64,000 nucleotides of DNA, from the NCBI RefSeq assembly GCF_026810505.1, contig NZ_CP101750.1, positions 1,517,448 through 1,581,447 on the forward strand, written 5' to 3'. The notes below the pieces were generated by a model. It was not told where the DNA came from. It was given only the letters and a program-made list of their open reading frames with translations, and did not search any database. This stretch comes from Streptomyces sp. Je 1-369 (GTDB lineage Bacteria; Actinomycetota; Actinomycetes; Streptomycetales; Streptomycetaceae). The translations under genes and the position numbers were made by a program. Of this stretch, positions 59,387-64,000 are shown in pieces. The number at the start of each line of letters is the position of its first letter. Within the stretch, counting starts at the first letter, position 1.

Positions 59387-60319
59387 ATGGCGACCCCTCT
59401 CGGCCTGGGCCTTCCGCAGGGCAGTCAGTACGCCATCGGACGCGACGTCCCCGCGGTGGCACGGGCCGCCGAGGACATGGGCTACGAAAGCCTGTGGGTC
59501 TACGAGCGCATCCTCTACCCCGAGCCCGCCACGCAGGGCCTGTACGGGATCCCGGGCCGCCCCTGGCCCGACACGTACCGCTCGGTCGCCGACCCGCTGA
59601 TCACCCTGACGCTCGCCGCGGCGGCCACGGAACGGGCCCGTCTCGGCACCAGCGTGCTGGTCGCCCCGCTGCACGTGCCGTTCCAACTCGCCCGCTCGCT
59701 GGCCTCGTTGGACGCGGCGAGCGGCGGCCGGGTCGTCGCGGGCTTCGGCACGGGCTGGTCCCGCGACGAGTACGCGGCCGCCTCCGTCGCGCCCTACGAA
59801 CGGCGCGGCAAGGTCCTGGACGAGCTGCTCGACGTCTGCCGTGCGGTCTGGGGTCCTGACCCGGTGGCGTACGAAGGAGAGCTGACCACCATCGCGCCGT
59901 CCGTGGTCAGGCCCAAGCCCGCCCGGCCGATCCCGGTCCTGCTGCCCGCCAACAGCCCGCGCTCCCAGCGCAGGCTGATCGACCGCGCGGACGGCTGGAT
60001 GCCGGTGGCGACGGGCGCCGCGGCGCTCACCGAGCAGGCCCAGACGCTGAAGGAACTGGCCGCCGAACGGGGGCGCACCCAGCCGGTCCGGACCGTCCTG
60101 CGGGCCAACGCGCGGTACACGCCGAAGGCGTACGAGGGCGACCGGCGCGCCCCCTTCCGGGGCAGCGTCGCCCAGATCGTCGAGGACCTCGAAGCACACG
60201 CCGCCACGGGCGCGGTGGACGAGATCCTCATCGACCTCGCGGGCGGCACGAGGGACGCGGAGGAACTGAAGGACGTGGCGGCGGAGGTGTACGGGGCGGC
60301 CCGGGCGGCGGGGGTATAA
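59387..60319 (+). CDS. LLM-class F420-dependent oxidoreductase
   Basis: 310 residues from ATG 59387 (AAAGGAG 7-8 nt upstream). Luciferase-like TIM barrel: GLPQGSQYAIGRDVPAVARAAEDMGYESLWVYERIL, then ERARLGTSVLVAPLHVPFQLARSLASLDAASGGRVVAGFGTGW, and PVLLPANSPRSQRRLIDRADGW. It matches the TIGR03620-type F420-dependent group. The substrate is unknown. It is convergent with the davB-like gene (26 bp between stops), and paired palindromes upstream point to control by a regulator located elsewhere. Confidence 0.92.
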   Translation: MATPLGLGLPQGSQYAIGRDVPAVARAAEDMGYESLWVYERILYPEPATQGLYGIPGRPWPDTYRSVADPLITLTLAAAATERARLGTSVLVAPLHVPFQLARSLASLDAASGGRVVAGFGTGWSRDEYAAASVAPYERRGKVLDELLDVCRAVWGPDPVAYEGELTTIAPSVVRPKPARPIPVLLPANSPRSQRRLIDRADGWMPVATGAAALTEQAQTLKELAAERGRTQPVRTVLRANARYTPKAYEGDRRAPFRGSVAQIVEDLEAHAATGAVDEILIDLAGGTRDAEELKDVAAEVYGAARAAGV

Positions 60320-60345
60320 GCCGCTGGGACCGCCCAGCGGCGCTG

Positions 60346-62055
60346 TCAGTCCTCCGGCAGCTCGACGGGAGCGATCTCGTCGTACACATCCCCCGGACCG
60401 GGGTTCGTCGCGTCCGTCGCCCCGCCGAAGTGGTGCATGACGCCCCACACCGCGTTCAGAGCGGTCTGCACCGCGCCCTCGGCCCACCCCGCCGTCCAGG
60501 AGATGTCGTCGCCCGCGAGGAAGATGCCGCGCTTGTCCTCGGGCAGGTGCTCCTGCATGAAGTGGGTGAACAGGCGCCGCTGGTAGCGGTAGTGCCCCGG
60601 CAGGTTCGCCTTGAAGGCGCCCATGAAGTAGGGCTCGTTCTCCCAGGACACGGTCACCGGGTTGCCGATGATGTGCTTCCGGATGTCGACGTTCGGGTAG
60701 ATCTCGCCGAGCGACTTGAGCATGACGTCCATGCGCTCGTTCGCCGAGAGCGGCAGCCACTTCAGGCTGTCGTCGCACCAGGTGTAGGAGAGGCAGATGA
60801 CGGCGGGCTTGTCGGGCCCGTCGTCGAGCAGGTACGTGCCACGGGTCATCCGGTCGGTGAGCGTCATCGACATGACGTCACGACCCGTCGGGTTTCCCCT
60901 GTCGTCGACGGCCTTGTCCAGCCAGAAAGGCCGGTCCACCGGCACGAAGAGCTTCGACGACTCCATGTAGTGGGTCCGCTCCATCGCCGTCCAGTGGTCG
61001 ATGGGGAAGAGCGAGTCGTCACAGTCGATCTTCGAGAGCAGCATCCACGACTGGGCGGTGAAGATCGCGGCCTGGAAGGTGCGGATGTCGCCTGAGGCGT
61101 CGGTGACCGTCACGCGGTTCCCGGCGGTGCGGTTGAGGCGGGTCACGGCGGGCCTGGGCGCGCCGCCCTCGTGCAGCGAGGACAGGGACGTACCCGGCTC
61201 CCAGTGCACGATCTTCTGCGGCTCGCGGTCCCACAGGCGCAGCGGCAGCTGCTGGCTGCCGCCGACGATGCCGCGGTGGTGGTCGTCGGCCTCGGTGTAG
61301 ACGACGCGCAGGATCTCCAGGATGGAGTTCGGGAAGTCGGTGTCCCAGCCGCCCGTGCCGAAGCCGACCTGGCCGAAGATCTCGCGGTGCCGGAAGGACT
61401 TGAACGCCTCGGACTCGCAGAGGAAGCCGTAGAACGTCTGGTTGTCGAGCTTCTCGACGAGCTTCGACCAGATCTCACGGATCTTCGGCACGTCGCGCTC
61501 GCGCAGGGCGCGGTTCATGTCGGAGAAGTCCGCGCCCTCTTCGAGGCAGTCGTTCCACGCCTTCGCGACGTCACGGTAGACCTGCGGCAGGTCGGCGACG
61601 GTCTCGGCGTAGTGCGACTCGCCCTTGAGGTCCACGACCGTGGAGGGGGTCGACTCGGCGAGCGGGTTGGGGAACGCGCTGGTCTTCAGGCCCACCAGGT
61701 CGATGTAGTGCTGCAGCGCCGTCGACGACGGCGGGAAGCGCATCGCGCCCATCTCGGCGGTCAGGTCGGTGTCGCAGCCCTCGAAGCCGACGGTGCGCAG
61801 CCGGCCGCCGATCTGGTCGGCCTCGTAGACGACGGGCTTGAGGCCCATCTTCATCAGCTCGTACGCGGCGATGATGCCGGAGAGACCGCCACCGATGACG
61901 GCGACCTCGGTGCCGTGCTCGGTCGCGGGTATCTGGCCGAGGCCCGCGGGGTGGGCGAGGAAGTCGTCGTAGGCGTACGGGAAGTCCGGACCGAACATGG
62001 TGATCGGCGGCTGGGCGTCGGTGTGCTGGATGGCTGTGGGCACAGTGGACGTCAT
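60346..62055 (-). CDS. davB: DavB-like L-lysine 2-monooxygenase (flavin amine oxidase family)
   Basis: 569 residues from ATG 62055. FAD dinucleotide fold at 50-80 (VAVIGGGLSGIIAAYELMKM, then VYEADQIGGRLRT). The N-terminal block ITMFGPDFPYAYDDFLAHPAG, the FGQVGFGTGGWDTDFPNSIL region, MTLTDRMTRGTYLLDDG and the C-terminal FLAGDDISWTAGWAEGAVQTALNAVWG all match the lysine 2-monooxygenase/phenylalanine 2-monooxygenase group as I recall DavB. It would oxidatively decarboxylate L-lysine to 5-aminovaleramide. The adjacent nitrilase-family gene (62117-62914) is what DavA should be, which strengthens the lysine over the tryptophan or phenylalanine reading. The neighbour order is permease, Lrp, amidase, oxidase on one strand. 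Confidence 0.85.
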   Translation of the reverse strand: MTSTVPTAIQHTDAQPPITMFGPDFPYAYDDFLAHPAGLGQIPATEHGTEVAVIGGGLSGIIAAYELMKMGLKPVVYEADQIGGRLRTVGFEGCDTDLTAEMGAMRFPPSSTALQHYIDLVGLKTSAFPNPLAESTPSTVVDLKGESHYAETVADLPQVYRDVAKAWNDCLEEGADFSDMNRALRERDVPKIREIWSKLVEKLDNQTFYGFLCESEAFKSFRHREIFGQVGFGTGGWDTDFPNSILEILRVVYTEADDHHRGIVGGSQQLPLRLWDREPQKIVHWEPGTSLSSLHEGGAPRPAVTRLNRTAGNRVTVTDASGDIRTFQAAIFTAQSWMLLSKIDCDDSLFPIDHWTAMERTHYMESSKLFVPVDRPFWLDKAVDDRGNPTGRDVMSMTLTDRMTRGTYLLDDGPDKPAVICLSYTWCDDSLKWLPLSANERMDVMLKSLGEIYPNVDIRKHIIGNPVTVSWENEPYFMGAFKANLPGHYRYQRRLFTHFMQEHLPEDKRGIFLAGDDISWTAGWAEGAVQTALNAVWGVMHHFGGATDATNPGPGDVYDEIAPVELPED

Positions 62056-62105
62056 GGGGTACGGACTCCTTGCGGGGGAACTGAGGCAGAAGGCTGCGGG
62101 GCTGC

Positions 62106-62115
62106 GGGGGGGGGG
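62106..62115. repeat. Ten-base G homopolymer
   Basis: A run of ten G residues lies 2 bp beyond the stop codon of the amidase gene and 51 bp before the davB ATG. It is a slippage and sequencing-error hotspot but lies outside both coding regions. Confidence 0.8.
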
Positions 62116-62116
62116 C

Positions 62117-62914
62117 TCAGACGAGGGACGCGTACAGGCCGGGGCGGCGGTCGCGCAGGTACGGGTTGTTCTCGCGGGAGGCGCTCAGGAACTCCGGGTC
62201 GACGTCGCCGAGGACGAGTTCCTCGCCGCGGCCCGCGCGGGCGCGCGCCACCCCGTCGGGCCCGACCAGTGTGGAGAGCCCGACGAACTCGAACTCGCCC
62301 TCGGGGCCGACCCGGTTGACGTACGCGACGTACAGCTGGTTCTCGAAGGCGCGCACCGGCACGAGGGACTCGGCGACGAACTGGAAGGGGTGCATCTGCG
62401 CGGTCGGCACGACGAGCAGGTCGGTGCCCGCGAGGGCGTGCGCGCGGACGTTCTCGGGGAACTCCACGTCGTAGCAGATCATCAGGCCGATCCGGACGCC
62501 GCCGAGCTCGGCCTGGACGACGCTCTGCTCGCCGGGGGTGAAGGAGTCGCGCTCGAAGCCGCCGAAGAGGTGGGTCTTGCGGTAGTTCGCGAGGCGGGCC
62601 CCGTCCGGACCGATGAGCTGGACGGAGTTGAAGACGAGGTCGCCCTCGCGCTCCGGGTAGCCGTAGACGACGCCGACCTCGTGGCGTGCCGCGATCTCGG
62701 CGACGGCCTTCGCGGACTCGCCGTCGGCGGGCTCGGCGAGGCGGGCGATGTCGTCGCCGATCGCGTACCCGGTGAGGTGGAGCTCGGGCGCCACGAGCAG
62801 CCCGGCTCCCGCTGCGGCGGCGCGTCCGGCGGCGTCGTCGAGCGCCGCGAGGTTCGCGTCGACGGATCCGGGCTGCCCGGAGCTCTGGAGCAGGGCGGTG
62901 CGCAGCGCAGGCAT
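62117..62914 (-). CDS. davA: Nitrilase-superfamily amidohydrolase, DavA-like (5-aminovaleramidase)
   Basis: 265 residues from ATG 62914. C-N hydrolase catalytic set: E44 in VAPELHLTGY, K113 in YRKTHLF, C147 in MICYDVEFPE. Length equals the 5-aminovaleramidase DavA of Pseudomonas. The pairing with a DavB-like oxidase 61 bp downstream indicates that it hydrolyses the amide formed there, giving 5-aminovalerate from lysine. Other omega-amidases of this family (e.g. deaminated-glutathione amidase) are possible from sequence alone. Confidence 0.87.
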   Translation of the reverse strand: MPALRTALLQSSGQPGSVDANLAALDDAAGRAAAAGAGLLVAPELHLTGYAIGDDIARLAEPADGESAKAVAEIAARHEVGVVYGYPEREGDLVFNSVQLIGPDGARLANYRKTHLFGGFERDSFTPGEQSVVQAELGGVRIGLMICYDVEFPENVRAHALAGTDLLVVPTAQMHPFQFVAESLVPVRAFENQLYVAYVNRVGPEGEFEFVGLSTLVGPDGVARARAGRGEELVLGDVDPEFLSASRENNPYLRDRRPGLYASLV

Positions 62915-62996
62915 GGCGGATCCTCGGGGCGTACGAAGGGGAAGGCGGGGTCGATAAGACGGTACGGTCGGCGGCCGTGCCCGGACAAGGCGCGAC

Positions 62997-63056
62997 CGTT
63001 GCGGGCAGCTGCGTGATCCGTTGCGCGTGGCGGGGCGTGTACGGCGATTCGTTGCG
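62997..63056. repeat. Three CGTTGCG repeats upstream of the davA-like gene
   Basis: CGTTGCG at 62997-63003, 63019-63025 and 63050-63056; on the transcribed strand these read CGCAACG followed by RWYC-like bases. The spacing of the first two is 22 bp. The adjacent Lrp gene suggests regulator binding here. Confidence 0.5.
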
Positions 63057-63117
63057 CGCGCCCCGTGGGTCGCGACTATGCCTCGGGTATGCCCCGGGTA
63101 TCACCAGGGCCCGTGCC

Positions 63118-63573
63118 CTAGGCCGGGGACCCCGAGGAGAAGCGGCGCATCAGGGGCGAGAGCACGAGCACCGACTTCGTGCGCTCCACGAACGGCTCCC
63201 CCGCGATCCGCTCGAGGACCCGTTCGAAGTGCCGCATGTCGGCGGCGAAGACCTGGACGATCGCGTCCGCGTCACCGGTGACGGTGGACGCGGACGAAAT
63301 CTCCGGATAGCGCTCCAGGCCTCGCTGGATCGCTTCCGGGGAGGTGTTGCGGCGACAGTAGATCTCGATGAACCCCTCGGTCTCCCAACCGAGGGCCGCC
63401 GGGTCCACGCGGACCGTGAAGCCGGTGATGGCTCCGGTGGCGCGCAGCCGGTCCACACGCCGCTTCACGGCGGGCGCGGAGAGTCCGACCAGCTGGCCGA
63501 TGTCGGCGTAGGAGCGGCGGGCGTCCTCGGCGAGGGCGTGCACGATGCGTTCGTCGAGATCGTTCAGTCGCAC
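63118..63573 (-). CDS. Lrp/AsnC-family regulator of the lysine cluster
   Basis: 151 residues from GTG 63573, 10 bp after the permease stop. HTH at residues about 3-50 (LDERIVHALAEDARRSYADIGQLVGLSAPAVKRRVDRLR). RAM domain FTVRVDPAALGWETEGFIEIYC, ASTVTGDADAIVQVFAADMRHFERVL. It probably senses lysine or an amino acid and controls the neighbouring davAB and permease genes. Confidence 0.95.
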   Translation of the reverse strand: MRLNDLDERIVHALAEDARRSYADIGQLVGLSAPAVKRRVDRLRATGAITGFTVRVDPAALGWETEGFIEIYCRRNTSPEAIQRGLERYPEISSASTVTGDADAIVQVFAADMRHFERVLERIAGEPFVERTKSVLVLSPLMRRFSSGSPA

Positions 63574-63583
63574 GGGGGGTGGA

Positions 63584-64000
63584 TCACTTCTCTGCTGTGG
63601 CCAATCGGGAGCGGCTCATGCCGTACAGGAAGTAGAACACGAGGCCGACGACCATCCAGACACCGAAGACCTTCCAGGTGACGGAGTCGAGGCTGAACAT
63701 GTTGTAGGCGCAGAAGCCGAAGCCGAGCACCGGGAAGAGCCAGCCGAGCGGCACGCGGAAGGTGCGCGGCATGTCCGGGCGGGTCCTGCGCAGCACGACG
63801 ACGGCGATGTTGACCAGACCGAAGGCGAACAGGGTGCCGATGCTGGTGGCGTCGACGAGCTTGCCGAGCGGGATGACGGAGGCGAGGGCTCCGCAGAACA
63901 GCGACACGATGACGGTGTTCACGCGGGGCGTCCCGGTCTTCTTGCTGACCTTGCCGAACACCTTGGGGACCAGGCCGTCGCGGGACATGGCGAACAGGAC
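63584..64000 (-). CDS. APC-family amino acid permease, C-terminal part (5' end outside the window)
   Basis: The frame is open upstream beyond position 64000, so the start is missing. The visible end includes VLFAMSRDGLVPKVFGKVSKKTGTP, the loop typical of APC cationic amino acid/polyamine permeases, and four helices (for example TVIVSLFCGALASVIPLGKLV, GTLFAFGLVNIAVVVLRRT, VPLGWLFPVLGFGFCAYNMF, KVFGVWMVVGLVFYFLYGM). The C-terminus is SRSRLATAEK. It is followed by the Lrp and davAB genes, so it is likely to import lysine or another basic amino acid. Confidence 0.9.
   Translation of the reverse strand, partial: VLFAMSRDGLVPKVFGKVSKKTGTPRVNTVIVSLFCGALASVIPLGKLVDATSIGTLFAFGLVNIAVVVLRRTRPDMPRTFRVPLGWLFPVLGFGFCAYNMFSLDSVTWKVFGVWMVVGLVFYFLYGMSRSRLATAEK

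Noticed and set aside
60346..62055. Tryptophan 2-monooxygenase (iaaM)/indoleacetamide route
   Set aside because: Possible for the family, but the neighbouring nitrilase-type amidase is DavA-like and not an IaaH-type amidase; lysine is the simpler reading.

Overview
The window is high-GC actinobacterial DNA and almost certainly comes from a Streptomyces chromosome. GTG and TTG starts are common, overlapping ATGA/GTGA gene junctions are frequent, coding density is very high, and typical Streptomyces genes are present (rbpA with a sigma-R promoter, chitinases behind 12-bp direct repeats, DUF6230/DUF6114, the SCO1431-type micro-membrane protein, a TTA codon in a regulator). From memory, the gene order resembles the core region around rbpA, hisG and ribH of S. 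coelicolor; no alignment was run. I see no insertion sequence, prophage, CRISPR array, tRNA or rRNA. Most long antisense reading frames are shadows of real genes.

Layout. 1-3434 (-): kleisin-like, KITE-like and SMC/MukB-like genes, the last cut by the window edge; this is a MukBEF/MksBEF or Wadjet (JetABC)-like complex. 3541-8867: a divergent GntR/FCD regulator and an operon of MFS transporter, DUF1445 and PxpABC 5-oxoprolinase. 8876-13078: HEAT-repeat and ankyrin proteins, a micro-membrane protein, and an FtsK-like membrane NTPase with a lysine-less P-loop. 13101-17557: MocR regulator with divergent YczE-like membrane protein, glycerophosphodiesterase, UMF1-type MFS. 17727-24095: rbpA, fxsA, ppm1, amidohydrolase, Lrp, zinc-ribbon protein, kinase-like protein. 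24129-27296: hypothetical proteins and an acyl-CoA dehydrogenase. 27553-28949: first GH18 chitinase. 29043-32338: TetR and a DUF6230/DUF6114/membrane-protein operon. 32316-37491: M1 peptidase, CsbD, MmyB-like TTA gene, C39 peptidase, P-loop kinase. 37590-42381: a candidate small RNA, an EccA-like AAA protein, and paired CNNM/CorC membrane proteins. 42556-48722 (-): FMN riboswitch-ribD-ribE-ribM-ribBA-ribH-hisE-hisG-PH protein. 48829-51330: second chitinase under the same promoter architecture. 51369-57033: ECF41-like sigma factor with its epimerase partner, ROK regulator/MFS pair, uracil/xanthine permease. 57039-58454: a drug-efflux MFS preceded by a leaderless 22-codon leader ORF and alternative hairpins. 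58585-60319: DUF5995 and an F420-dependent oxidoreductase. 60346-64000 (-): APC permease (cut by the edge), Lrp regulator, DavA-like amidase and DavB-like L-lysine 2-monooxygenase.

How the genes work together. The PxpABC group recycles 5-oxoproline to glutamate, probably with import by the MFS protein and control by the FCD regulator at a perfect palindrome. The rib cluster makes riboflavin under FMN control and includes a flavin importer. The two chitinases share a 12-bp repeat pair at identical 22-bp spacing, which predicts co-regulation by chitin/GlcNAc (DasR). The right-hand cluster reads as lysine uptake and oxidation to 5-aminovalerate. The observations most worth testing are the SMC/kleisin/KITE cluster, the attenuator-like leader of the efflux gene, the ~70-nt RNA before the EccA-like gene, and the T-for-K P-loop protein.
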